Translations under genes and position numbers: made by a program | The notes under the pieces: generated by a model | Seen by the model: only the letters and a program-made list of their open reading frames with translations | What the model was told of the DNA's origin: nothing | Database searches by the model: none | Shown here: positions 1 through 7,135 of the stretch, piece by piece | Layout of the letters: each line of letters begins with the position of its first letter | How positions within the stretch are numbered: position 1 is the stretch's first letter | Source: Alphaproteobacteria bacterium | GTDB lineage: Bacteria > Pseudomonadota > Alphaproteobacteria > UBA8366 | Direction: 5' to 3' | Assembly (NCBI GenBank): GCA_029861675.1 | Contig: JAOTYV010000129.1 | Location: forward strand, 1-12,207 | DNA: 12,207 nt

Positions 1-1211
1 TCGCGCTCCGCGCCCCGCCGCGCCTCCACAAGATCGACCGCTTTTTGCCGCTCGGCCTGCTCGGTTTCGCGGACCGTGACGACGTTTTCCTCCGCCTTGA
101 CGGCGCCGGCACGCGCCAAGTCGGCGTTCGCCCGCGCTTCGGACTCTTCCTTGGATTTTCCGGCAATCGCGATCTCCCGGTCCTGGTTCGCCAGTTCGAC
201 GATTTTCTGGCGCTCCACCTCGGCCTGCTCGACCGAGCGCAGGCGCGCGATATCGCGTTCCTTGATCTCGCGCTCCTTCTCGATCCGCTCCTCCTGGATC
301 TGACGTTCGGCCTGGATGGATGTGAGTTCGACCTGCCGTTCGGCGGTAATCCGCGCTTCCTCGGCCATCTGTTTCTTGTTCGCCTGTTCGCGGGCGATTT
401 CGGAGACCTGATCGGCCCGGCGGATTTCCACCTCGCGTTCCTGCTGCAGCCGTGCGTATTCAGTATCGCGCGACACTTCGAGCTTGACCCGCTCGGCTTC
501 GAGGTTCTTCAACTCGATGGCAACCTGCGCATCCTGTTCGATTTCGTTGCGGCGGCGGCGGCGGCCCTCGATTTCATCGGTCAGACGGGTCAAACCGGAC
601 GCATCGAATGCGTTATCGGGATTGAAGAAATCGCGGTTGGTCTGATCCAAGCCGGTAAGAGAGGCGGTTTCCAGCTCGAGGCCGTTTTTGAGCAGCTCCT
701 CTGAAACGGCGGCCTGCACCTTTTGCACGAAATTGACGCGCTGTTCGTGCAATTCGTCCATCGTCATCTCGGCGGCGACCGCGCGCAGTGCATCGACGAA
801 TTTGCCTTCGACCAATTCGCGCAGCGCATCCGGATACATGGTCCGTTGGCCCAGCGTCTGCGCCGCCGCGGCGATCGATTCGAGGGTCGGCTGGACGCGC
901 ACATAGAATTCGGCCAGCACGTCGACGCGCATGCGGTCGCGGGTAATCAGCGCCTGCTCATTGGAGCGCCGCACTTCGAGGCGCAGCGTGTTCATGTTCA
1001 CGGGGATGGTCTCGTGCAGCACCGGGAACACCAAGGCGCCGCCGTTCATGATGACCTTTTGACCGCTCATGCCGGTTCGCACAAACGACACTTCCTTGGA
1101 CGCCCGCGTGTACAGGCGGGCAAAAATCAATCCTATGGTGACCAAGGCGACCAAAACCACGCCGGCGATCACGAGTATATCCACCATCGTCAATACATCT
1201 GGCAAAAACAT
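1..1211 (-). CDS. yqiK: Flotillin-family membrane scaffold protein, YqiK type (partial, C-terminus beyond window)
   Basis: Membrane-anchored SPFH/band-7 scaffold protein of the flotillin family; these organise membrane microdomains. Translating the minus strand from the ATG at 1209-1211 gives 403 open codons to the window edge with no stop. A hydrophobic anchor (about residues 10-30, VDILVIAGVVLVALVTIG) is followed by FARLYTRAS and then the SPFH domain, with FVRTG, GQKVIMNGG, PVNMNTLRLEV, TRDRMRVDV, AAQTLGQRT, KFVDALRAVAAEMTM and FNPDNAFDA, which I recognise from E. coli YqiK. After an EGRRRRRNEIEQD segment comes a long charged, Glu/Arg-rich coiled coil, as in flotillins. E. coli YqiK is about 550 residues, so roughly a quarter is missing on the left. 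A GGGAG ribosome site lies 7 nt before the ATG. It sits 83 nt downstream of the yqiJ-like gene and is the last visible gene of the operon. Family assignment is very secure; the physiological role is inferred. Confidence 0.95.
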   Translation of the reverse strand, partial: MFLPDVLTMVDILVIAGVVLVALVTIGLIFARLYTRASKEVSFVRTGMSGQKVIMNGGALVFPVLHETIPVNMNTLRLEVRRSNEQALITRDRMRVDVLAEFYVRVQPTLESIAAAAQTLGQRTMYPDALRELVEGKFVDALRAVAAEMTMDELHEQRVNFVQKVQAAVSEELLKNGLELETASLTGLDQTNRDFFNPDNAFDASGLTRLTDEIEGRRRRRNEIEQDAQVAIELKNLEAERVKLEVSRDTEYARLQQEREVEIRRADQVSEIAREQANKKQMAEEARITAERQVELTSIQAERQIQEERIEKEREIKERDIARLRSVEQAEVERQKIVELANQDREIAIAGKSKEESEARANADLARAGAVKAEENVVTVRETEQAERQKAVDLVEARRGAER

Positions 1212-1294
1212 GCTGGAACTCCCTTCTTCAATGATTGTCTGACTAAAATTTTCAGCCACCCTCTCGATCCCTATTTCAGGTGTTATTGTTTGGC

Positions 1295-2035
1295 TCATTC
1301 ATCCACCAGCGCGTCGCTCGTGGACCGGATGGCGCGGAATTGACCGCCGCGCCGAACGACCAGCAGGACTTGCTCACCCGCAGCGAACGACTCCGCGTCG
1401 TCGTCCGGTTCGACCATCATGTAGTGGGACTGACCATGCTCATCGGTCAGCCGCGCCTCCGCGGGATGGTCCCGCGTCGCCGTCCCCATGGTTATCGTGG
1501 CAACCCGGCCGACGAAGCTGTTGCGGGAAACCACCGAGGTCTCGTCGCTTGGAATCAGGCGGCCAAGAATGCGTCCCGTCACCCGGGTACCCGGCAACGC
1601 CGTCAAAACCGCCGGGATCGCAACCAGGAAAGCCGGCAACGGAGTGCCGATAAGCGCGCGCGCCAGCGCCTGCATGATCAATCCGGACAGACCGAACACC
1701 GTGAGGAACGCGACCAGTAAAACCAGCAGCGGCACCCGGCCGACCTGAAGCCAGCCCAACAGCCTGGATAGCGCATTGGCGCTGCCGATTTCCATGCTCT
1801 CCGCATGACCGGCGGCAAGGCTGCCGCCGCTATGGGTTTCGGCACCAATATCGCCATCGAAATCCGCATCTGCATCCGCGTCGAGGTCGATGTCGCCCGC
1901 CGATTCCGGAAGGAAATTCTCGAGCACCTGCGACAACGCCCCACCCAGCAGGGTGGTCACGCCCTCGAGCACCGCGATGCCGAGCATGATCGCGAGTGCG
2001 ACGAGAAACGGTGTATTTCCTTCCAAAAACAACAC
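1295..2035 (-). CDS. yqiJ: YqiJ-like inner membrane protein with NfeD/OB-fold domain (DUF1449)
   Basis: Membrane partner of the YqiK-type flotillin, 246 residues. The N-terminus (NTPFLVALAIMLGIAVLEG, about 7-25) is a membrane segment. Two more hydrophobic stretches lie near residues 97-120 (QVGRVPLLVLLVAFLTVFG) and 130-148. The C-terminal 90 residues form the OB/NfeD-like domain, with TGRILGRLIP, VGRVATITMG, ARLTDEHGQSHYMMVEPDDD and EQVLLVVRR. These line up by memory with E. coli YqiJ (TGKIVAPWIP, KLTDQFGQIHYLLLEPEEG). E. coli YqiJ is about 209 residues; the extra length here is largely an acidic loop with Asp at every second position from residue 48 to 62. The start is a GTG at 2033-2035, only 6 nt after the pspA-like stop, with a weak ribosome site, so translation is probably coupled. 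NfeD-family domains typically accompany SPFH proteins, which fits the flotillin gene downstream. Function of the pair is envelope-related by inference. Confidence 0.92.
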   Translation of the reverse strand: MLFLEGNTPFLVALAIMLGIAVLEGVTTLLGGALSQVLENFLPESAGDIDLDADADADFDGDIGAETHSGGSLAAGHAESMEIGSANALSRLLGWLQVGRVPLLVLLVAFLTVFGLSGLIMQALARALIGTPLPAFLVAIPAVLTALPGTRVTGRILGRLIPSDETSVVSRNSFVGRVATITMGTATRDHPAEARLTDEHGQSHYMMVEPDDDAESFAAGEQVLLVVRRGGQFRAIRSTSDALVDE

Positions 2036-2041
2036 GGCGGC

Positions 2042-2722
2042 CTACTTTCCCTTCTCCGCCTTGAAGGCGGCGAGCCGTTCCTTCACGCGGTTGGTACGAT
2101 GCAATTCGTCGAGCTCGGCCCGTTTTGCCGCCGACGCCCGGTCGGGCATCGGCGTGCTGCCCGGAACGCCGGTCGCGCCGACGATCCGCTCGAAGGCCGA
2201 TTCCGCGCGCCGCACCGCACCGCCGACATCCTTGCCCTTGCCGCCGCCCCCATCCGGGCTGCCAGGCGCACCACTGGCGGCCACCGCCTGCTTATAATGG
2301 ACAAGTTCTTTCTGCAGTTCGCGTTTCCGGCCCTGCAGGGCGGCGATGTAACGCTCCAGCTCAGCCTGCGCTTCCTTGGAGTCGACGATCGACGATTCGA
2401 GCACCGGGATTTGCGCCTCGATATCGATCAACTGCTCGACCGCGGTCTCCGCAAGCTCCTCGCGCTTCTTGTCGAGCGCCATCTGAATTTTTTCCGTAAG
2501 TTCTTCATGTTTGCCGTTTTCTTCGATCAGGCGGCGGTTCGCCATATGGCCGCTGGCAATGACCTTGCCGAGCTCGGCGCGCACCGCGTCGATCGCCCGA
2601 TCGACCTCACGGATGGCTTCATCCATGATCACCTCGGGCGCCATGTTCTCGACCGCGTCCACCAGCATATTGGCGGTGCCGCTGACGATCCGGCTTACTC
2701 TCGATGCAATGTTTTCACTCAT
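2042..2722 (-). CDS. PspA/IM30-family envelope stress protein
   Basis: Peripheral membrane coiled-coil protein of the phage-shock PspA/IM30 (ESCRT-III-like) family, 226 residues, the usual size. The N-terminal amphipathic helix and following region (residues 1-35, SRIVSGTANMLVDAVENMAP then EVIMDEAIREVDRAIDAVR) are characteristic. Residues 36-147 form a long charged coiled coil (for example ELTEKIQMALDKKREELAET). A Gly/Pro-rich linker (about 150-168, GAPGSPDGGGGKGKD) breaks the helix before a C-terminal helical pair (RRAESAFERIVGATG and AKRAELDELHRTNRVKERLA). The start is taken at the ATG at 2720-2722 because AAGGAGA precedes it by 8 nt and it overlaps the upstream stop as ATGA; an in-frame upstream codon at 2770 would add 16 unlikely residues. 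PspA-type proteins bind stressed membranes. Coupling to YqiJ/YqiK-like genes suggests a membrane-integrity module. Classical partners pspB, pspC and pspF are not visible here. It may be closer to the YjfJ branch than to E. coli PspA, so no symbol is assigned. Confidence 0.9.
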   Translation of the reverse strand: MSENIASRVSRIVSGTANMLVDAVENMAPEVIMDEAIREVDRAIDAVRAELGKVIASGHMANRRLIEENGKHEELTEKIQMALDKKREELAETAVEQLIDIEAQIPVLESSIVDSKEAQAELERYIAALQGRKRELQKELVHYKQAVAASGAPGSPDGGGGKGKDVGGAVRRAESAFERIVGATGVPGSTPMPDRASAAKRAELDELHRTNRVKERLAAFKAEKGK

Positions 2723-3246
2723 TTGGACTTCTCCTTTCCCCTTTTCGTAGACGCATTTATCAGGTCGCAAAGCTCCAAAACCGGCTCCAATCGGTCGACG
2801 ATGACGGCTTCGTCGTAACAGGGACTCCGCCCGGTGACCGCCAGCCGCAGCATCTGCTGAAACAATCCGAAGAGCCTATCCGCCACCCCTTTTTCCAACG
2901 CCGTCATTCGTTCCATGGCGTCTTTCGCGCCGCTTTCGGGCATGTTCGCGGTCACATAGGCGAGAATTTCCGGCAGTAGATTCGAAAACTGAATCAGTAG
3001 TTCGGAATGGGCCGCCTGGGCTTCCTCGACAACGTGCTCGCGTTGCAACGTAGGCGCGAGTAAGCCGTGATAGAACTTTAAACTTTCTAAATAGTTACTG
3101 GCCCCGGCATGTCGTTGCCGCGCCTCCTTGATCAGCACGCGGATCTTGTCGCTGGGAGTCACGGCACCCAGCATCGACGTGGTTGCAATGAACTCGGCAT
3201 CGGCCTCGGACAATCGCAAACTCACGGGAACACTTTTACCCGGCAT
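2719..3246 (-). CDS. Uncharacterised protein with ribbon-helix-helix-like N-terminus; candidate operon regulator
   Basis: First gene of the envelope operon, 175 residues from the chosen start. The N-terminal 46 residues resemble a ribbon-helix-helix DNA-binding fold: a beta-like strand (VPVSLRL, 6-12), helix A (SEADAEFIATTSMLG, 13-27), then helix B after TPSDKI (32-46, IRVLIKEARQRHA). The rest (about 50-165) is predicted helical, with amphipathic stretches such as SELLIQFSNLLPEILAYVTA and FGLFQQMLRLAV, ending in a Lys-rich tail (STKRGKEKSK). I do not recognise the full-length family. The start is placed at the ATG at 3244-3246, with AAAAAGGG 10 nt upstream. In-frame ATGs at 3291 and 3279 lack ribosome sites and would put the ACAT repeats inside the gene. 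The stop overlaps the pspA-like start by ATGA, implying translational coupling. An autoregulatory DNA-binding role is inference from fold, position and the nearby repeats. It could instead be a structural partner of PspA. Confidence 0.8.
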   Translation of the reverse strand: MPGKSVPVSLRLSEADAEFIATTSMLGAVTPSDKIRVLIKEARQRHAGASNYLESLKFYHGLLAPTLQREHVVEEAQAAHSELLIQFSNLLPEILAYVTANMPESGAKDAMERMTALEKGVADRLFGLFQQMLRLAVTGRSPCYDEAVIVDRLEPVLELCDLINASTKRGKEKSK

Positions 3247-3271
3247 ATTGAAGTCGCCCTTTTTGTAATCG

Positions 3272-3307
3272 TATGTCATTGATGTAGCCATTATGTAATT
3301 TTATGTA
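3272..3307 (-). promoter_or_regulatory. Four phased ACAT motifs in the leader of the PspA-flotillin operon (candidate operator)
   Basis: On the minus strand the leader contains TACAT three times and GACAT once. The ATGT complements start at plus-strand 3273, 3282, 3293 and 3303, a spacing of 9, 11 and 10 bp, about one helical turn. The stretch is AT-rich, lies 26-61 nt upstream of the chosen start of the ribbon-helix-helix-like gene, and sits near a TTGAAA that could be a -35 element. Ribbon-helix-helix repressors often bind short repeated half-sites spaced about a turn apart and commonly regulate their own operon. Motif and spacing are seen directly; operator function is inferred, and a short AT-rich motif can recur by chance. 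Confidence 0.4.
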
Positions 3308-3403
3308 TTCAATCAATTTCATTTTTCAAGACCTTGATATGGTTAATTTTTATATTTCCTATTCTAAGATTGCCGCCCGATTTGATTGCTTGCAGCGCTA
3401 AAA

Positions 3404-3439
3404 CCCTGTGACGCGGCCGCGACCGCGCGGTAAACAGGG
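3404..3439 (+). promoter_or_regulatory. GC-rich stem-loop in the leader of the MFS transporter gene
   Basis: CCCTGT (3404-3409) is the exact inverse of ACAGGG (3434-3439). Nested inside is a second perfect pair, CGCGG (3412-3416) with CCGCG (3423-3427), and the centre contains the palindrome GCGGCCGC. The structure lies in the 226-nt gap between the divergent starts at 3246 and 3473 and ends 33 nt before the transporter ATG. It is not followed by a T-run, so it is not an ordinary Rho-independent terminator. It could be a regulator-binding palindrome or a leader hairpin. The rest of this gap (about 3308-3403) is AT-rich and holds no ORF; promoters for both directions presumably lie there. Confidence 0.35.
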
Positions 3440-3472
3440 CGCACGCCTCTCCGCCGTCATCCCGAGACAAGA

Positions 3473-4732
3473 ATGCGCCCGTCACCGCGCCTCGATATCC
3501 AATACCGCCACGTCGTTCTCGCCACCTCGCTGCTGATGCTGATGGTGGGCCAGGGCGGCGCCTATATTCTCGTCGTATCGCTGAAAGATATCGCAGCGAG
3601 CTTCAATTGGCCCCGGGCGGTGCCGTCGCTCGCCTATTCATTCCAGTTCATCGGCGCCGGTATCGGCGGTATCCTGATGGGTCATCTCCTCGACCGGTCC
3701 GGCATGGGGAAACCCGCACTCATTGGCGCGCTGATGATCGGCAGCGGTGCGATCATGGCGAGCCGCCTCCAAAGTCAATGGGAGCTGTTTCTGATCTATG
3801 GCGTGATGATCGGCCTGCTCGGGCAGGCGACGCTGTTTTCGCCGCTCCTGGCCAACGTGACCCGATGGTTCGAACAGCGCCGGGGCGCGGCGGTCGGCAT
3901 CGTCGCCAGCGGCCAGACGCTCGCGGGCACCGTCTGGCCGCCGATCTTCAGCCATTTCAATCAGACCGTCGGCTGGCGCGATACGTTCTTCTGGTATGGC
4001 GTCTTCGCGATCCTTGTTATGCTGCCGCTCAGCCTGGTGTTTCGCCGCAAGGCGCCGGGCGATGCGCCGGCCCCTGGCCCGGCCGCCGGGGATCGCACAC
4101 CACGGCCCGAAGACGTACCCGCGGGCACGGGTATCGCCGGCACGCTATCACCCGGCGCGATCCTCTTCCTGCTGTGCATCGCAATCGTCGGCTGCTGTAT
4201 CGCCATGTCCCTGCCCCTCGCCCATATCGTCGCCCATGCCAGCGACCTCGGCCATTCGCCGACCCACGCGGCGGGCATGCTGGCGGTTATGTTGCTGGCA
4301 AGCTCGTTTGCCCGAATTTTCGGCGTCGGCTATCTGAGCGAACGCCATGGCGGCCTCGGCGCGTTGTTCATTTTCTCGGGTGCACAAGCGGCCACCCTCG
4401 CGCTCTTCCTCGTCGTCGACGGCCTGGCCGGGCTCTACGTTCTCGCCGTCGCGTTCGGCCTCGGCTATGCGGGGGTCATTCCCTGCTACGCCATCGCAAC
4501 GCGCGAACATCTGCCGCATCATCGCACCGGCCGCGATACCGCGATCGTCATCCTGTTCGGTGCGATCGGCATGGCGGCCGGCAGTGCGCTCGGCGGCGGC
4601 GTGTATGATCTGACGGGCAGCTACGATCCGGCCTTCCTGATCGGCCTCGCGTTCAACCACGCCAATCTGGTCGTCGTCGGCGTGCTGATCTATCGCACGC
4701 GAATGCAGCCGCCGAACGCAGTGCCGGCCTGA
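3473..4732 (+). CDS. MFS transporter, probably for an organic (mono)carboxylate
   Basis: Inner-membrane major facilitator superfamily permease, 419 residues, the normal size for 12 membrane helices. The first six-helix half covers about residues 15-195. The cytoplasmic motif A between helices 2 and 3 is clear (GHLLDRSGMGK, 70-80). A hydrophilic Pro/Gly/Ala-rich loop (about 197-222, with RRKAPGDAPAPGP) joins it to the second half, which begins near SPGAILFLLCIAIVG and ends at VGVLIYRTR. The pattern resembles the oxalate/formate antiporter and monocarboxylate-transporter branches (for example TRWFEQRRGAAVGIVASGQ), suggesting a small organic acid substrate; this is family-level inference. The ATG at 3473 has only a weak GAGA ribosome site. 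It is the first gene of the plus-strand block, 147 nt before the first dehydrogenase, and most likely imports the compound degraded by the genes downstream. Confidence 0.92.
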   Translation: MRPSPRLDIQYRHVVLATSLLMLMVGQGGAYILVVSLKDIAASFNWPRAVPSLAYSFQFIGAGIGGILMGHLLDRSGMGKPALIGALMIGSGAIMASRLQSQWELFLIYGVMIGLLGQATLFSPLLANVTRWFEQRRGAAVGIVASGQTLAGTVWPPIFSHFNQTVGWRDTFFWYGVFAILVMLPLSLVFRRKAPGDAPAPGPAAGDRTPRPEDVPAGTGIAGTLSPGAILFLLCIAIVGCCIAMSLPLAHIVAHASDLGHSPTHAAGMLAVMLLASSFARIFGVGYLSERHGGLGALFIFSGAQAATLALFLVVDGLAGLYVLAVAFGLGYAGVIPCYAIATREHLPHHRTGRDTAIVILFGAIGMAAGSALGGGVYDLTGSYDPAFLIGLAFNHANLVVVGVLIYRTRMQPPNAVPA

Positions 4733-4748
4733 AGGTCCATTCAGCGGC

Positions 4749-4774
4749 CCAAATTTGCCTCCGGTCCCATTTGG
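4749..4774. promoter_or_regulatory. Short inverted repeat between the transporter and first dehydrogenase gene
   Basis: CCAAAT (4749-4754) and ATTTGG (4769-4774) form a perfect 6-bp inverted repeat with a 14-bp centre in the 147-nt gap upstream of the first dehydrogenase. A spaced dyad of this size is compatible with a dimeric regulator site, but no regulator gene is in the block and the repeat is short enough to occur by chance. No terminator-like hairpin with a T-run is visible in this gap, so read-through from the transporter gene is possible. Confidence 0.2.
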
Positions 4775-4879
4775 CGATACATGGAATGAGGCGTTTGGCG
4801 CGACAAGAACGCGTCTTCATTCGCCACGGCGGACGATCGACCCCGCCGAACAAGAGCACATCCAGGGAGGAAACCGTCG

Positions 4880-5974
4880 ATGGCCGACACCATGCCGGAA
4901 GGCGTGAAATTCTATCCAGCCAAAACCGTGCGCGATCAGATCGCCGCCTGCCTCACTGCCTGGGGCATGCCGAAAGACCATGTGGCGATCACCGCCAACG
5001 TGATGGTCGACGCCGATAGCTGCGGCATCGACACCCATGGCCTGTCGATGATCACCACCTACGATTTCCGCCGCCGCGAGAATATGATCACGATGGACGC
5101 CGAGATTTCCGTGGTGAACGAGACGCCGGTCACAGCCCTGCTCGATGCGGGCGGCGGGCTGGGCTACGTGCCGTCGGTTCAAGCAACGAAGATCGCCATC
5201 AAGAAAGCCAAGGAGATGGGCGTCGCGGCCGTCGCGGTCCGCAACTCGAACCATTTCGGCGCAACCGGGTACTACACGAGGATGATGGCGGCCGAGGGGC
5301 TGGTCGGCATGGCCACGACCAACGGCTCCGGCCCCCGCACCGCGCCGACCTTCGGGAAAGACCCGAAACTGTCGACCAATCCGATCGCCTTTACCGCACC
5401 GGCGAAGCGCAATGCGCCGTTCAATCTGGACATGGCGACGACAACCGTGGCCGCCGGCAAGATCCGCAACAAGGCGAATGAAAATCAGCCGATTCCGGTC
5501 GGCTGGGCCAATGACGGGGACGGCAACCCGACAACCGATCCCAATCTCTACTTCGACCGCGAGGGAACGCAAACGCCGCTTGGCGGCAGCCGCGAGCTCG
5601 GCAGCCACAAGGGCTATGGCCTCGGCGCGATGGTCGAGATCCTGTCCGCCGGCCTGTCCGGCGCCAGCCTGGTGACGTCCGAGAACCACGGCACGCGGGT
5701 ACCGGGCACGATGGAGATCGGTCATTTCTTCCTGGCGATCGATCCGACCGCATTTCGGCAGGCCGGCGCCTTCGAGGACACGGTCGACGAACTGATCGAC
5801 CATTTGCACGCGACCCGTCCGGTGGATCCCAGCCAGCCGGTGCTGGTCGCCGGCGAGCCGGAAAACATCATCCGCGCCGAGCGGGAGACCACCGGCATTC
5901 CGGTGCCGCCGGGTCTGCGCGGCAAAATTCAGGACATCGCCAAGAACTGCAACGCCCAGTTCTTCTTCGACTAG
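4880..5974 (+). CDS. Ldh2-family (malate/L-lactate/ureidoglycolate-type) NAD(P)-dependent oxidoreductase, copy 1
   Basis: Cytosolic NAD(P)-dependent 2-hydroxyacid (or imino acid) oxidoreductase of the Ldh2/YlbC family, 364 residues, full length. Diagnostic stretches are [10 protein letters not shown] (49-57), the catalytic-His motif [12 protein letters not shown] (121-132; H125), [41 protein letters not shown] and [11 protein letters not shown]. In family members I remember, the first His motif reads SHG..R..Y, the Arg helping to hold the substrate carboxylate. Here it is [10 protein letters not shown], with Met57 at the Arg position, so the substrate may differ from malate or lactate. GGGAGG precedes the ATG by 9 nt. 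Copy 2 follows after 15 nt and is colinear, with about two thirds identity by eye, so the pair arose by tandem duplication. Role: probably oxidises a 2-hydroxyacid intermediate made or imported by its neighbours. Family is secure, substrate unknown. Confidence 0.95.
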   Translation: MADTMPEGVKFYPAKTVRDQIAACLTAWGMPKDHVAITANVMVDADSCGIDTHGLSMITTYDFRRRENMITMDAEISVVNETPVTALLDAGGGLGYVPSVQATKIAIKKAKEMGVAAVAVRNSNHFGATGYYTRMMAAEGLVGMATTNGSGPRTAPTFGKDPKLSTNPIAFTAPAKRNAPFNLDMATTTVAAGKIRNKANENQPIPVGWANDGDGNPTTDPNLYFDREGTQTPLGGSRELGSHKGYGLGAMVEILSAGLSGASLVTSENHGTRVPGTMEIGHFFLAIDPTAFRQAGAFEDTVDELIDHLHATRPVDPSQPVLVAGEPENIIRAERETTGIPVPPGLRGKIQDIAKNCNAQFFFD

Positions 5975-5989
5975 ATCGGGAGCCCTTCC

Positions 5990-7084
5990 ATGGCCGCAAA
6001 TTCGAACGATACAGAAATCACCCGTTACCCGGTCGAAACCGTCCGGAACCAGATCGCCGCCTGTCTTTCGGGATTCGGCATGCCGGACGACCATGTGGCG
6101 ATCACCGCGGACATCATGGTGGATGCGGATAAACGCGGCATCGATACCCATGGCATCTCCTGCATTCCGAATTATCACGAACGCCAGAAAAACAACATGG
6201 TCACCATGGACGCCACCATCACGGTGGTGCGGGATTCGCCGGTAACCGCCTTGATCGACTCCGGCGGCGGCCTCGGCTATGTGCCCGCGAAACAAGCCAT
6301 GGGCATGGCGATCGACAAGGCATCGGCAATGGGTCTTGCGGTGGTTTCGGTGCGCAACTCGGCGCATTACGGCGCCGCCGGCTATTATTCCCGCATGGCC
6401 GCCCGCGCGGGCCTGATCGGCATGGCGATGACCAACACCTCATCGCCGAGCGTGGTGCCGACCTTCGCCGGCGAAGGCCGGCTCGGTACCAACCCGATCG
6501 CCTTTACCGCCCCCGCCAAACGCCATGCGCCCTTCAATCTCGACATGGCGACCTCCACCGTTGCCGGCGGCAAGATCCGCAACAAGGCGGTGGAAGGCCT
6601 GCCGTTGCCGCCCGGCTGGGCGACCGACGCCGAAGGCAACCCGACCACCGATGCCGCGGTCTCCCGGAGCGGCGGCTTCATGACGCCGCTTGGCGGCCTG
6701 CCGGAACTCGGCAGCCACAAGGGATACGGCCTCGGCGCGATGGTCGAAATCCTCTCCGCCGCATTGTCGGATTCCAGCCTGGTGATGAGCGAAAACCACG
6801 GCAAGCGCACTCCCGGAAGCATGGAAATCGGCCATTTCTTCCTCTGCATCAACCCCACCGTCTTTCGGCCGGCAGGCGCGTTCGAGGAAACGGTGGATCA
6901 GCTCATCGACGATCTGCACGCCACCGAACCGGTCGATCCCGCACAAAAGGTAATGGTCGCCGGCGAACCGGAAGACCGGATCGAGGCGGAGCGCGAGAAA
7001 TCCGGCATTCCGGTCCCACCCGGCCTGCGCAACCGGATCAGGGACGTCGCGGCGGAGGCCGGAGCGGCGTTTCTGCTCGACTGA
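5990..7084 (+). CDS. Ldh2-family NAD(P)-dependent oxidoreductase, copy 2 (tandem paralogue)
   Basis: Second Ldh2-family dehydrogenase, also 364 residues, aligning with copy 1 with essentially no gaps except at the extreme N-terminus. Shared blocks include [66 protein letters not shown] and [10 protein letters not shown]. The catalytic-His motif is [12 protein letters not shown] (122-133; H126). The substrate-Arg position in the first His motif is Cys58 ([10 protein letters not shown]), different again from copy 1. Variable positions near the active site (M57/C58, N124-H125 versus A125-H126, GSGPRTAP versus TSSPSVVP) suggest the copies act on related but distinct substrates, or opposite stereoisomers. 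GGGAG lies 7 nt before the ATG, and the 15-nt gap to copy 1 indicates one transcript. I cannot say which reaction each performs. Confidence 0.95.
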   Translation: MAANSNDTEITRYPVETVRNQIAACLSGFGMPDDHVAITADIMVDADKRGIDTHGISCIPNYHERQKNNMVTMDATITVVRDSPVTALIDSGGGLGYVPAKQAMGMAIDKASAMGLAVVSVRNSAHYGAAGYYSRMAARAGLIGMAMTNTSSPSVVPTFAGEGRLGTNPIAFTAPAKRHAPFNLDMATSTVAGGKIRNKAVEGLPLPPGWATDAEGNPTTDAAVSRSGGFMTPLGGLPELGSHKGYGLGAMVEILSAALSDSSLVMSENHGKRTPGSMEIGHFFLCINPTVFRPAGAFEETVDQLIDDLHATEPVDPAQKVMVAGEPEDRIEAEREKSGIPVPPGLRNRIRDVAAEAGAAFLLD

Positions 7085-7135
7085 GTGGCCGGTTTCCCGA
7101 TGCCGGGCCCGCCGCACTGACCCAGGAGCATTCCC

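Noticed and set aside
45..704. Plus-strand ORF of 219 codons
   Set aside because: It is the antisense shadow of the flotillin coiled coil; its Leu/Phe/Asp-rich product is what complementing Glu/Arg/Gln codons yields, and the minus strand gives a recognisable YqiK-type protein.
1805..2818. Plus-strand ORF of 337 codons
   Set aside because: Runs antisense across the YqiJ-like, PspA-like and part of the ribbon-helix-helix-like genes, all with clear family signatures and coupled starts; composition is His/Arg-rich and shadow-like.
4817..6367. Minus-strand ORF of 516 codons
   Set aside because: Antisense to both Ldh2 genes; its internal repetition only mirrors the paralogy of the sense genes. 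His/Gly/Arg-rich with no family signature.
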